From Dickeya oryzae (GTDB taxonomy: Bacteria; Pseudomonadota; Gammaproteobacteria; Enterobacterales; Enterobacteriaceae), in NCBI RefSeq assembly GCF_009372235.1, contig NZ_SULL01000014.1, positions 186,001-250,000 on the forward strand: a stretch of DNA of 64,000 bases, in the 5' to 3' direction. Positions within the stretch are counted from its first letter, which is position 1. Each line of letters begins with the position of its first letter. A model generated the notes under the pieces. It was given only the letters and a program-made list of their open reading frames with translations, was not told the DNA's origin and did not search any database. The translations under genes were made by a program, and so were the position numbers. Below are positions 28,900-41,369 of the stretch, piece by piece.

Positions 28900-30126
28900 T
28901 TAGGCGTCATCCATTTCCTGATTATCCGCTTCAACGGCGTCGTACAGCCGCTCCAGAATATCAGGGAATGCTGACTGAACACGGTTCCAACTGGGGACAA
29001 ATGGCTTGTCCCCAGGGCTGTCGCTGTATGCCTGTCCTGATTGGGTAATGACATCGGCAAACAGTTCGACTGCCGACTCTTCGGTATGGCGATCAAAATG
29101 CAGGCCATTCATACGCGCATCATGTTCGAATGAGTCGATCATATCCAGTGCGGTTCGATAATAAGTGGCACGTAACACCCGGAACGAATCCGTCGTGATA
29201 TTCACGCCTTGAATTGCCAGTTTGCGGTATAACGCTTTGGTGATATCCATCGCCATACGCTGCAACCCGGAGCTGGGGTCGTTTTCCGACATCGGTTGAT
29301 GCTTGTGGTCGTAATTGTCAGCGATATCCACCTGACAGATGCGGCTGGTTGCGGTTCCCCGGTGGATTTCAGACAACATACCGATTTCCAGTCCCCAGTC
29401 GCTCGGAATGCGCAAATTCCGCAACACATGGCTGCGCATCGCGAACTCACCGGATAATGGGTAGCGAAAACTGCGCATATACTCGAGATAGTCTGAATTA
29501 CCGTAAACGCTTTGCAGCGATTTCAGCAAGGGGAAGACCAGCAAACGCCCAACCCGGCCATTCAGTTTTCCCTCGGCTACCCGTGCATAATAGCCTTTGC
29601 AGAAATCGTAGTGAAAATAGGGGTTGGCGATCGGATAGAGCAGGCGAGCCAGCATAGTGCGATCGTAAGTGACAATGTCACAATCATGCAATGCAATACA
29701 GGCCGTGCGCCGTGACGCTAAGGTATAACCAACACAAAACCAGACATTACGGCCTTTGCCTTGTTCCATCGGCGCGAGTTCCTTGTCGGTCAGTTCCTGA
29801 CTGAGCCGTGTCAGGCGGGGACCATCGTTCCACAAAATACGGTGCCGCTGCGGAAGGCGGGAGAAAAACTGTCGGGCAAACAGAAACTGCTCGCGGTCGG
29901 CCCTGTCCAGCCCGATGACGATTTCTGACAGGTAAGGTACCTGAGAGAGCATGTCGACAATCTTATCCAGCGCCGGGCCTTCCAGCTCAGAATACAGGGA
30001 AGGGAGGATCAACCCCATGCTGCTTTGACCGGAAAACACCTGTAATTCGTATTCCAGCTCTTCAACGCTGCGCCGGGTAAGGTTATGAAAATTGGTAATC
30101 ATTCCATCCTGATAGAATTCACTCAT
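28900..30126 (-). CDS. gpgS: Glucosyl-3-phosphoglycerate synthase (GT81)
   Basis: The 408-residue glycosyltransferase matches the GpgS family: MGLILPSLYSELEGPALDKI near residue 36, VIGLDRADREQF, a DxD-type motif in IALHDCDIVTYD (near 143), SGEFAMRSHVLRNL and DWGLEIGMLSEIHR. It transfers glucose from a nucleotide sugar to 3-phosphoglycerate; the adjacent phosphatase then yields glucosylglycerate, a compatible solute that Dickeya accumulates under osmotic stress. The ATG at 30126 follows GGGAGGAA; it starts 19 bases after the phosphatase stop, so the pair is an operon. The acidic C-terminus is low complexity. Confidence 0.88.
   Translation of the reverse strand: MSEFYQDGMITNFHNLTRRSVEELEYELQVFSGQSSMGLILPSLYSELEGPALDKIVDMLSQVPYLSEIVIGLDRADREQFLFARQFFSRLPQRHRILWNDGPRLTRLSQELTDKELAPMEQGKGRNVWFCVGYTLASRRTACIALHDCDIVTYDRTMLARLLYPIANPYFHYDFCKGYYARVAEGKLNGRVGRLLVFPLLKSLQSVYGNSDYLEYMRSFRYPLSGEFAMRSHVLRNLRIPSDWGLEIGMLSEIHRGTATSRICQVDIADNYDHKHQPMSENDPSSGLQRMAMDITKALYRKLAIQGVNITTDSFRVLRATYYRTALDMIDSFEHDARMNGLHFDRHTEESAVELFADVITQSGQAYSDSPGDKPFVPSWNRVQSAFPDILERLYDAVEADNQEMDDA
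29669..29681. other. matS site (MatP binding)
   Basis: GTGACAATGTCAC fits GTGACRNYGTCAC at every position. It lies inside gpgS, 1.6 kb left of dif. Confidence 0.8.
29997..30004 (+). other. KOPS octamer pointing toward dif
   Basis: GGGAAGGG on the plus strand is the last such octamer I found before dif on the left. Confidence 0.5.
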
Positions 30127-30145
30127 GGTTGCGATTCCTCCCATC

Positions 30146-30979
30146 TCAATCAAGCAGTTCAGCCCCGTAACGGCTAAGAAAATACGTGAGTCCTTCATTC
30201 CAGCCAGCCGGTCCGGCAGCCTGGGTACGATAGACCTCCTGATGATTTTTTTGTGACAACGTCACGTTATGGTTATGGTGACCTTTGATGATCACGGCGT
30301 AATCAGTGGCTTCCAGTAACGATATATCGTTGGGACCGTCACCTAATCCCAGAGTAACCAGGGATTGTCTGCTCACGGTTTGCATCTGTTTTATCAGGCG
30401 CTGTACCGCAATACCTTTGCTGATACCGTCAGGCATTACGTGAAGAAAACGGCCGCCTTGTGTTAAACAAAGCTGTTTTTGGGCCAGACAGGTCTTGAAT
30501 GTTTCCAGCGGTGTTGCATCGTCTTGCCACAATATGGGCTCGGAAGCATAGCGTTGACGGGCCAGCGCCGCCTGCGGCAGTGTCAAACCTGTCTCCGCCG
30601 CCACCGTGGCATTATCCATGTCAGCAAAGCTACGGAAACGAAAGCCATGTTGTTCACGTAACTGCTGTAGTTCCCGACAGAGATCAGGGTAGGCAAGGGA
30701 ATGCATTGAGCGTGTGAATAGCGGCGGTGTTTGCCAGCATGATGGCAGCAAAATGTGAGCACCGTTTTCCGCGATAGCGGGCATATTGCTTAACCCAAGT
30801 TCCTGCTGCAGTGGCATGATTTCCGCTGCCGTTTTACTGGTTGTGATGACAACCGGCACCTGATGGCGTTGCAAGCGGTTCAGCCAGGGTTTGGCCGCAT
30901 CCCAACTGTAGGTGTCGTGATCCAGTAATGAACCATCCAGATCGGTAAAAATAACCCAATTCGTAGTCAATTCAGGCAC
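30146..30979 (-). CDS. gpgP: Glucosyl/mannosyl-3-phosphoglycerate phosphatase (HAD family)
   Basis: The 277-residue HAD phosphatase has motif I FTDLDGSLLDHDTYSW (residues 11-15 DLDGS), motif II TTSKTAAEIMPL (near 46), and motif III/IV LGLGDGPNDISLLEATDYAVI (near 212). The MpgP/YedP type is recognised by AIAENGAHILLP and GISKGIAVQRLIKQM. Together with the downstream synthase it should dephosphorylate glucosyl-3-phosphoglycerate to glucosylglycerate. It is the first gene of the pair and starts at GTG with a very strong CAGGAGGTAAA. Family naming alone would allow mannosyl specificity; the neighbour argues for glucosyl. Confidence 0.86.
   Translation of the reverse strand: MPELTTNWVIFTDLDGSLLDHDTYSWDAAKPWLNRLQRHQVPVVITTSKTAAEIMPLQQELGLSNMPAIAENGAHILLPSCWQTPPLFTRSMHSLAYPDLCRELQQLREQHGFRFRSFADMDNATVAAETGLTLPQAALARQRYASEPILWQDDATPLETFKTCLAQKQLCLTQGGRFLHVMPDGISKGIAVQRLIKQMQTVSRQSLVTLGLGDGPNDISLLEATDYAVIIKGHHNHNVTLSQKNHQEVYRTQAAGPAGWNEGLTYFLSRYGAELLD
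30253..30265. other. matS site (MatP binding)
   Basis: GTGACAACGTCAC fits GTGACRNYGTCAC at every position. It lies inside gpgP, 1.0 kb left of dif and 0.6 kb from the previous matS. Confidence 0.8.
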
Positions 30980-31527
30980 TTTACCTCCTGTGTCTATGTG
31001 GGTGTGATGAGGGAATGGTATAAGGCAACTGACATGCGGATTGGCGACATAACGCTATTCGCCTGATTATTTTTATGGAAATGATTCGAATGCTTTGTTA
31101 AGCCTAGACAGGGATCACGGTTTTGGCAAATTGATGGTATATGAAAGGGTGCGAACCCAAGTTTTTTTCCGGTACCTAAGCACTCATCATCACTTGGATT
31201 GGAAGGATGGCAGTGAGTGGTGCTCTGGCTAGGTTGCAGTAATAATAACGTTGAATTGTCCAGCCAGGACGCCAGAACCCGCCTGACCTTACCTTGGTTC
31301 GCATAATGTATATTATGTTAAATTAAGTATGCGCATACTGTGCCCTAGTGTCTATGTCTACCGGTCAGTCGATTATCGTGGATGGTTTTTCATTTTCGGG
31401 TGACCAGTAGTATTGGTTTCTGTCATTCATTGCCTTAATTTCGGACAAAATCCCTTCATTGATCGAGTCTCGGGCAATGCGAAATTCGTGAACAAACCCC
31501 AACCTATTCACACCATGGATAGGTCGT
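30980..31527. other. Intergenic region holding dif
   Basis: About 550 bases without a gene lie between gpgP and the LysR remnant. Besides dif (31296-31323), the region should hold the gpgP promoter at its left end. The sequence just before the LysR remnant shows no recognisable DNA-binding domain. Confidence 0.6.
31296..31323 (+). other. dif, XerC/XerD chromosome dimer resolution site
   Basis: The 28-bp site differs from E. coli dif at one position only (position 4 is T instead of G). The layout is an 11-bp XerC arm (GGTTCGCATAA), a 6-bp centre (TGTATA) and an 11-bp XerD arm (TTATGTTAAAT). It lies between the two Ter sites and where KOPS polarity changes, as required for FtsK-activated dimer resolution. 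Confidence 0.95.
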
Positions 31528-32109
31528 ATGATGCTGGGGGCAGATCTGGTTAATCAATTTCGGGTTGCTGCACCGGGTATCCGGCTTCGCTTCGCCCTGC
31601 CGGAAAGGGCTCGCTTACCTGAGCAGTTGGAAAGTGGTGACATCGACATCTATATTGGCGTGAATGCCGGTGCGCATGATGCCTGGATCAGACGCAAACT
31701 TTTTGACGACGAGTTTGCGACCGCCCAGCGTAAAGAACATCCGCGAGGCACCGCTCCCCTTGACCTGAAAAGTTATTGCGCCCTTCCCCATCTGGTCGTT
31801 TCTTCCGAAGGGGATCCGTTTACCGGTTTTGTTGATCAAACGCTGGCAGGCCTTGGGTACCAGCGTAGCGTGGTGATGTCCACCCAAAGCTATGCTATGG
31901 CACCACCGATTGTCGCTGGAACAGATTTGCTTTGCACGTTACCCAGACGAATGTTGCAACGTTTTGGCCAGGCACTCGATATTTTTGCTCCACCGGTCCC
32001 CCTACAACCGATTGTCATCAGCATGTATTGGCACCCCAAAAATAGTCATGACCCGGCCAACGTCTGGTTACGTGCACAACTGCTGTATGCGACAGGTCTT
32101 CAACCGTGA
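31528..32109 (+). pseudogene. LysR-type regulator remnant (effector domain only)
   Basis: The open frame codes for about 193 residues that look like the effector-binding domain of a LysR regulator: MLGADLVNQFRVAAPGIRLRF, then LPEQLESGDIDIYIGV, and later PPIVAGTDLLCTLPRRML. LysR proteins are about 300 residues, and the N-terminal helix-turn-helix (roughly 90-100 residues) is missing. The preceding bases in this frame do not code for it. No ribosome binding site precedes the first ATG. The 5' part has probably been lost; the truncation point is about 200 bases from dif. Confidence 0.78.
31781..31788 (-). other. KOPS octamer pointing toward dif (right arm)
   Basis: CCCTTCCC on the plus strand is GGGAAGGG on the minus strand. 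It lies 0.46 kb right of dif and points left toward it, opposite to all octamers found on the left arm. Confidence 0.5.
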
Positions 32110-32115
32110 GGTTAA

Positions 32116-32676
32116 TTATTCTGTTGTCAGCGCATCGTAAACACTGCGTAGTCGTGTGCGCAGATAAAGAACGGCTTTGTGTTTGCGTGATAGCAACGCC
32201 TGAACGCTAACGCCGGTTTCAGCTGACAACTCGTTGTAGCTGTAGCCCTGCAACTCGGTTTTGTCGAACACTTCACGTTGTGCGGATGGCAATTCAGATA
32301 ACGCCGCGTCCAGTTCATCCCACAATAACGCTTTAAGATACTCATCTTCCGACGTTTGCGGTGTGCCGAACAGCGTTTCTGCCAGTTCATCCTCTGGGAA
32401 ATCCCCATCGTCATCATCAGTGAAATATCCGGATAACGGCAGCTCGCGTTTTTTGCGCGCCCGGTCGGTCATCTCGTTGCGTGCGGCACGAAACAGCCAG
32501 GCGGCGACATTTTCCACCGGCTGTTCTACCGTCATCAACTGATAAGTCACTTCCTGCAAGATATCGTCAGCATCATCACGTACAGCCGTCCGGCCACGGA
32601 TAAACGCGGTTAACCGCGACCGGCAGGCTTTGATGGCCGATATCAGCAGCGATTCTCCCGCCATTTCGGCTTTCAT
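32116..32676 (-). CDS. ECF-type RNA polymerase sigma factor
   Basis: The 186-residue protein has sigma region 2 (DDILQEVTYQLM and NVAAWLFRAARNEMTDRARKK, residues 35-80), an acidic linker (YFTDDDDGDFPEDEL) and region 4 (ALSELPSAQREVFDKTELQGYSYNEL and VSVQALLSRKHKAVL, residues 125-175, quoted here in parts). It belongs to the sigma-70 ECF superfamily. There is no adjacent anti-sigma gene of the usual kind. A small gene lies five bases upstream on the same strand, and the target promoters are unknown. Its stop lies six bases from the end of the LysR remnant. Confidence 0.85.
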   Translation of the reverse strand: MKAEMAGESLLISAIKACRSRLTAFIRGRTAVRDDADDILQEVTYQLMTVEQPVENVAAWLFRAARNEMTDRARKKRELPLSGYFTDDDDGDFPEDELAETLFGTPQTSEDEYLKALLWDELDAALSELPSAQREVFDKTELQGYSYNELSAETGVSVQALLSRKHKAVLYLRTRLRSVYDALTTE

Positions 32677-32681
32677 CGTGG

Positions 32682-32918
32682 TTACTCGGCTTCCGGTGCT
32701 TTAGGTGCGGCATCTGTTGCATTGCGATCATGACGACGCCCATGCCAGTTGCAGCGATCGTGATGGCCAAATCCGTCACGGCGTTGCCTGATAAATTCTT
32801 CACGTTGTTCCGGTGTCATTTGCATCCAACGCTCATGCATACGGCGGCGCTCGCGTGCCATACCAAACATCCCGGGCCGGAATCCCAGACCGCCGAACAG
32901 AATACGACTCAGTACCAA
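32682..32918 (-). CDS. Small basic protein paired with the ECF sigma factor (start uncertain)
   Basis: The frame codes for LLVLSRILFGGLGFRPG, a short hydrophobic segment, followed by ERRRMHERWMQMTPEQREEFIRQ and a His/Arg-rich tail. Small proteins of this shape, with a membrane-like N-terminus and a W..MT.EER.. motif, accompany ECF sigma genes in other bacteria. I know no function. The best available start is TTG at 32918. The in-frame coding character continues upstream to about 32950 (KSIDFWQALGLLVL), but no ATG or GTG is available there before a stop. It abuts the kup remnant, so the original start may have been lost. Confidence 0.55.
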   Translation of the reverse strand: MVLSRILFGGLGFRPGMFGMARERRRMHERWMQMTPEQREEFIRQRRDGFGHHDRCNWHGRRHDRNATDAAPKAPEAE

Positions 32919-32952
32919 CAGGCCCAGTGCCTGCCAGAAATCAATACTTTTT

Positions 32953-33318
32953 ACCCCAATTATCGCGCTGACTATTCAGGTACTGGATGTGCCGCGAGTC
33001 AGAAAGGAAGATAAACTGATTATTACCGAGCAGTACCCGGGGTTCTGGCAAGGAGTGGCTTACTACGGATTTATGGAAAAGCCCAATATCCCCGAACTGC
33101 TTAAACAAACGCCACCCATTCAGGCATGTAACGATCATGAAGCCGTGACTTACTATATCGGCCATGAGTCCATTGTTGCTAAAGACGGCACTGATGCCCT
33201 GCCACGCTGGCAATCCTATCTTTTTGCCTGGATGATGAGAAACAGCCTGCATGTCACTGAGTATTATCAGTTGCCGGGCAATCAGGTAATCGAAATAGGC
33301 CGCCGAATAGCTATCTAA
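32953..33318 (+). pseudogene. Kup potassium transporter remnant (C-terminal domain)
   Basis: The frame codes for the C-terminal cytoplasmic part of a Kup/HAK potassium transporter: IIALTIQVLDVPRVRKEDKL, then GFWQGVAYYGFMEKPNIPELL, then YIGHESIVAKDG and PGNQVIEIGRRI. Kup proteins are about 620 residues with twelve membrane segments; only about 120 residues remain and no membrane segment is present. In-frame homology stops near 32950, exactly where the convergent small gene begins, which marks a deletion or rearrangement junction. A GTG at 32989 could start translation of the fragment, but function is unlikely. Confidence 0.8.
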
Positions 33319-33431
33319 CCGGCCATCGAAGGGTGACAAGCGTTTCTTCTGTCTGTCACCCTCTCATATCCCTTCCAGCCCTGCTTTGCGATAGAAAAGG
33401 TAGAGTTTCAGACAGTGTCTGTGGTGATAGA

Positions 33432-33454
33432 ACATAGTATGTTGTAACTAATCG
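33432..33454 (+). other. Second Ter site; blocks rightward forks
   Basis: The core AGTATGTTGTAACTAAT on the plus strand is identical over 17 bases to the Ter site at tus. In this orientation forks moving from low to high coordinates meet the non-permissive face. It lies in a non-coding gap between the kup remnant and prtA, 2.1 kb right of dif. Confidence 0.92.
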
Positions 33455-33499
33455 TATGGTCATTGACATGCAATAAATATTGGCAGGAAGTGTTCAGGA

Positions 33500-33524
33500 A
33501 TAAAGGGCGGACAACCGCCCTTCT
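33500..33524 (-). terminator. Terminator of prtA
   Basis: An 8-bp stem (AAGGGCGG with CCGCCCTT, loop ACAA) lies just after the prtA stop, followed on the minus strand by TTTATTC. Confidence 0.7.
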
Positions 33525-33536
33525 CCGATATAAACG

Positions 33537-35334
<1,798 letters not shown>

Positions 35335-35363
35335 ATAATAAAATAGGGCAGAGAGTCTGCCCT
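35335..35363 (-). terminator. Terminator of prtC
   Basis: An 8-bp stem (AGGGCAGA with TCTGCCCT, loop GAG) is followed on the minus strand by ATTTTATTATT. Confidence 0.8.
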
Positions 35364-35385
35364 GTGTATGACGTTCAGTGATTAA

Positions 35386-36864
<1,479 letters not shown>

Positions 36865-36910
36865 TTACTTATTCAGGGCGAACACATCCCTGCCAGAATG
36901 GCATGTAAAT

Positions 36911-36962
36911 AAGATTTCGATAGAAATCTTATTAAACAGGATAGTGACACTACCCTGTTTAA
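36911..36962 (-). other. Two adjacent hairpins between prtB and prtC
   Basis: One is a perfect 8-bp stem, AAGATTTC/GAAATCTT (36911-36930, loop GATA). The other is a long stem, TTAAACAGG...CCTGTTTAA (36932-36962), with one mismatched pair. There is no strong T-run. They may process the prt transcript or reduce read-through into prtC. Confidence 0.65.
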
Positions 36963-36978
36963 TATTTTCAGTGATTAA

Positions 36979-38445
<1,467 letters not shown>

Positions 38446-38524
38446 TTATTTATTACAGTCAGAATGCCTTATTCGCCATTATATCGTCGGCAGTCACCCT
38501 GACCGCCCAACGAATGGCACACCC

Positions 38525-38550
38525 TTCTTTCGCAGCCTGCTACGAAAGAA
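38525..38550 (-). other. Hairpin between prtF and prtB
   Basis: An 8-bp stem (TTCTTTCG with CGAAAGAA, loop of ten) has no T-run. It could terminate or process the inh-prtDEF message before prtB. Confidence 0.5.
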
Positions 38551-38590
38551 ATCTTGTGGATACGGCATAAATTCGCGCAACAGGCGCTTA

Positions 38591-39997
38591 TTAATGTGTT
38601 TTATTGCCGGATGGCGTTTTTACCTTCCCCTTTCTGGCAACATCGGCGGGTTGGAACCAGGCAGCCAGTTGCATCATGTCCTGCTCATTGAGCGTACCTG
38701 CGGTATAGCGCAGAATTAACCATGCCTGAAGCCAACGATATTTCACTTCCGCCAGTTCACGCCGGGCGTTGTACCACTCCTGTTCCGCCATCAATACATC
38801 CAGATTAATACGTTCACCACCGGCAACGCTTTGGCGTGTAGCGCGAATGGCTTCCTCTGCGGCATCGACACTCATTTGCCAGGCTCGGATCCTGGCCGCG
38901 CCGTTGGTACACAGGTTAAACTGACGACGTAATTCTGCGAAGGTTTGCCGGGTCTGATTATCCAGTTCAGCCTGATTTTGCTCATATTCCGCTGTCGCCT
39001 GACGCATTGACGCCGACACCGCACCGCCGGAATACAGCGGTACACGCACCTGCAACCCTACCGTCTGGGTATCATATTTCTGGTTATAGTTATATTCAGA
39101 TTCAGACAGACTATTGCGGGCTGACGCCACCAGATCCATGCTCGGCAGATGACCGGCACGGTTCCGCTCGATTTCATAGCGACTGTAACCGACGTTTTCT
39201 CGCTGCACCGCCAGCTTTGCGTTGTGCCGGACCGCCAGTTCACGCCATTGCGTCAACGAACGGTTTTCTGTCACATTATCCGGCAACACATCCAACGCCA
39301 GCGGCGATAAATCCTGAATCTGTAGCGGCGAGCCAATCATATTTTCCAGCGTAGTCATGGCAGCATCCAGCGTATCTTCCTGCTCAATACGCTGCGCATT
39401 GGTGACGGTGTAACGCGCCTCCGTCTCACGCAGATCGGTTTGCGTCCCTTCCCCCGCCGCCAGCAAGCGACGATTCAACGCCAATTGTTCCTCGTAGGCG
39501 CGACGTTGCGCATCAAGTAACGTTAATTTTTCCTGTGCCAGCAGTGCGTCACTCCAGGACTGATAGAGTCGGACCATCAAGTCCTGGCTGCGATCACGAA
39601 ATCGCTGATCGGCCATCAGTTTACGACTGATACCCTGCTGATAACGCGCCCAGGCGGCATAATCCAGCAACGGCTGACGCAGCGTCAGCGTTGACACATA
39701 GTTGTCGTAGTCACGTTGACTGGTGTTATTCACCGTACGATCCCGCTGCGTCACCTTGGAATGGCTGTAGTTGACACCGTAGTTGTACTGTAACGACGGC
39801 AACAATCCGGCCCGACCGATCGCCACTTCTTCCTGCCCGGCATCCCGTTCAAAACCAGCCGCTCGCAACTGCGCATCATTACGCAACGCCAGTTCCCAGG
39901 CGTCTACCAACCCCATCGCCTGAGCACCGCCGCCCGTCAGAGATAACCCTATTGACAGAGATAACACTACCGCCAGTAATACCGCTTTCCTTCGCAT
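38591..39997 (-). CDS. prtF: Type I secretion outer-membrane protein PrtF (TolC family)
   Basis: The 468-residue protein has a Sec signal peptide (cleavage after GGGAQA) and two OEP repeats of the TolC family: VDAWELALRNDAQLRAAGFER at the mature N-terminus, GINYSHS-like region, and in the second half SLTQWRELAVRHNAKLAVQRENVGYSR (quoted in part: RHNAKLAVQREN). It forms the outer-membrane channel of the PrtDEF exporter. It starts 12 bases after prtE with GGAAGAAAG before the ATG, so it is translated from the prtDEF message. Confidence 0.93.
   Translation of the reverse strand: MRRKAVLLAVVLSLSIGLSLTGGGAQAMGLVDAWELALRNDAQLRAAGFERDAGQEEVAIGRAGLLPSLQYNYGVNYSHSKVTQRDRTVNNTSQRDYDNYVSTLTLRQPLLDYAAWARYQQGISRKLMADQRFRDRSQDLMVRLYQSWSDALLAQEKLTLLDAQRRAYEEQLALNRRLLAAGEGTQTDLRETEARYTVTNAQRIEQEDTLDAAMTTLENMIGSPLQIQDLSPLALDVLPDNVTENRSLTQWRELAVRHNAKLAVQRENVGYSRYEIERNRAGHLPSMDLVASARNSLSESEYNYNQKYDTQTVGLQVRVPLYSGGAVSASMRQATAEYEQNQAELDNQTRQTFAELRRQFNLCTNGAARIRAWQMSVDAAEEAIRATRQSVAGGERINLDVLMAEQEWYNARRELAEVKYRWLQAWLILRYTAGTLNEQDMMQLAAWFQPADVARKGKVKTPSGNKTH
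39446..39453 (-). other. KOPS octamer pointing toward dif (right arm)
   Basis: CCCTTCCC on the plus strand is GGGAAGGG on the minus strand, pointing left toward dif. It lies inside prtF. Confidence 0.5.
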
Positions 39998-40009
39998 TGC
40001 TTTCTTCCG

Positions 40010-41356
40010 TTACTCTTCCGTCAACGCCAGATGCATACGATCCATCAACGGCTTAAACAGATAATTGATAAACGAGCGTTCCCCGGTACGCACAAAGCCC
40101 TGCACCGGCATGCCGGGTTTAATTTCCAACCCATGCAATGTTCGTTTACCTTCTTCGCTCACCTGAATACGCAGGCTGTAATACGGCATGCCATCTTTCT
40201 CATCGACCAATCGGTCGGCGGAAAGCAAGGTCACCGTCCCCGGAACGCGCGGTGTTGTACTCTGGCTAAACGCGGTAAATTGCAACTCCACCGGCAACCC
40301 GGCCCACACTTTATCCACCATTTCTACCGGAATACGACCATCCACCAGCAAGGGCTGATCTTCCGGCACGATTTCCATCATCACCTGTCCGGCGGCGATC
40401 ACCCCGCCTTCAGTGAACACCTTCATATCCACCACGGTACCGGCAACCGGCGCACGCACTTGTACATTGGCCAGATTAAAATCTGCCTTCTCGCGCTGGC
40501 TTATCACTTCATTCAGTTTGGACTGTACGTCAGATAACTCGCTGCTTACTTCCCGGTCATATTCCTGCTGGCGCTGGGCAATACGCAGTTTCTGTTGCTG
40601 AATATCACGACGGATTCTCCCCGCGTCACCGCTGGTTTGCGCCAGTTCACCGCTTACCTGCGCAAACAGCCGCTCCATCTCCAGCATTTTATTGCGTGGC
40701 ACATAATTCTCCGCCGCCAGTGGACGTAACCCTTGCAACTGCTGGCTTAATACGGCTTGTTCCGACTGTTTGCTGGTGATCACTTTTTGCAGCGCGCCAA
40801 GCGATGTCTCCATACCGTCGATACTGGCGCGCACACCGTCGGTTTCCAGTTTCAGGGCTTGTTGTCGGCTATACAGCAGATTTTCCTGTAACGCGATAAT
40901 GCCCGTCATTTCCGGCCGCCGACGTGCCTCAACCAGCCGGGGCGTCGCCACTAGCGATGGTTGATTACGCTGTTCTGCCAGTAGCCGGGCTTCGCGTGCA
41001 ATCAACTGATCATATTGGGAACCCAGGCCCTCGCTGGTAGTACGGGCATCAACGGCATTGAGCGTCAGCAATACCTGACCGGCGGCAACCCGGTCCCCCT
41101 CTTTGACCTGAATGCGCTCGACAATGCCGCCTTGCATGTGCTGAATCACTTTACGGTTGCCAGACACCACGACATTACCCTGCACCGCCACGCCTTTATC
41201 CAACGGTGCCAACAAAGCCCACAGCAGAAAGCCGCCAAAACCGGCAAACACCAGCCACCAGCCTAATCGCAACGCCCGTTCTTCATCACGGCTGGCACGA
41301 TCGCGCATTGTCGCTTCGCTTAATTCATCCTGTGTCGTTACATCCATGCCTGTCAT
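40010..41356 (-). CDS. prtE: Type I secretion membrane fusion protein PrtE (HlyD family)
   Basis: The 448-residue protein has a short cytoplasmic N-terminus and one membrane segment (GWWLVFAGFGGFLLWALLAP, residues 28-50). A lipoyl-like half follows (GNVVVSGNRKVIQHMQGGIV), then a long coiled-coil hairpin over about residues 100-290, and then the second lipoyl half with VRAPVAGTVVDMKVFTEGGV. It links PrtD in the inner membrane to PrtF in the outer membrane. It begins 13 bases after the prtD stop. Confidence 0.93.
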   Translation of the reverse strand: MTGMDVTTQDELSEATMRDRASRDEERALRLGWWLVFAGFGGFLLWALLAPLDKGVAVQGNVVVSGNRKVIQHMQGGIVERIQVKEGDRVAAGQVLLTLNAVDARTTSEGLGSQYDQLIAREARLLAEQRNQPSLVATPRLVEARRRPEMTGIIALQENLLYSRQQALKLETDGVRASIDGMETSLGALQKVITSKQSEQAVLSQQLQGLRPLAAENYVPRNKMLEMERLFAQVSGELAQTSGDAGRIRRDIQQQKLRIAQRQQEYDREVSSELSDVQSKLNEVISQREKADFNLANVQVRAPVAGTVVDMKVFTEGGVIAAGQVMMEIVPEDQPLLVDGRIPVEMVDKVWAGLPVELQFTAFSQSTTPRVPGTVTLLSADRLVDEKDGMPYYSLRIQVSEEGKRTLHGLEIKPGMPVQGFVRTGERSFINYLFKPLMDRMHLALTEE

Positions 41357-41369
41357 TGGTTCATCCCTG

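Noticed and set aside
32941-33339. 132-codon minus-strand frame over the kup remnant
   Set aside because: The plus strand carries clear Kup homology; the minus translation has none.
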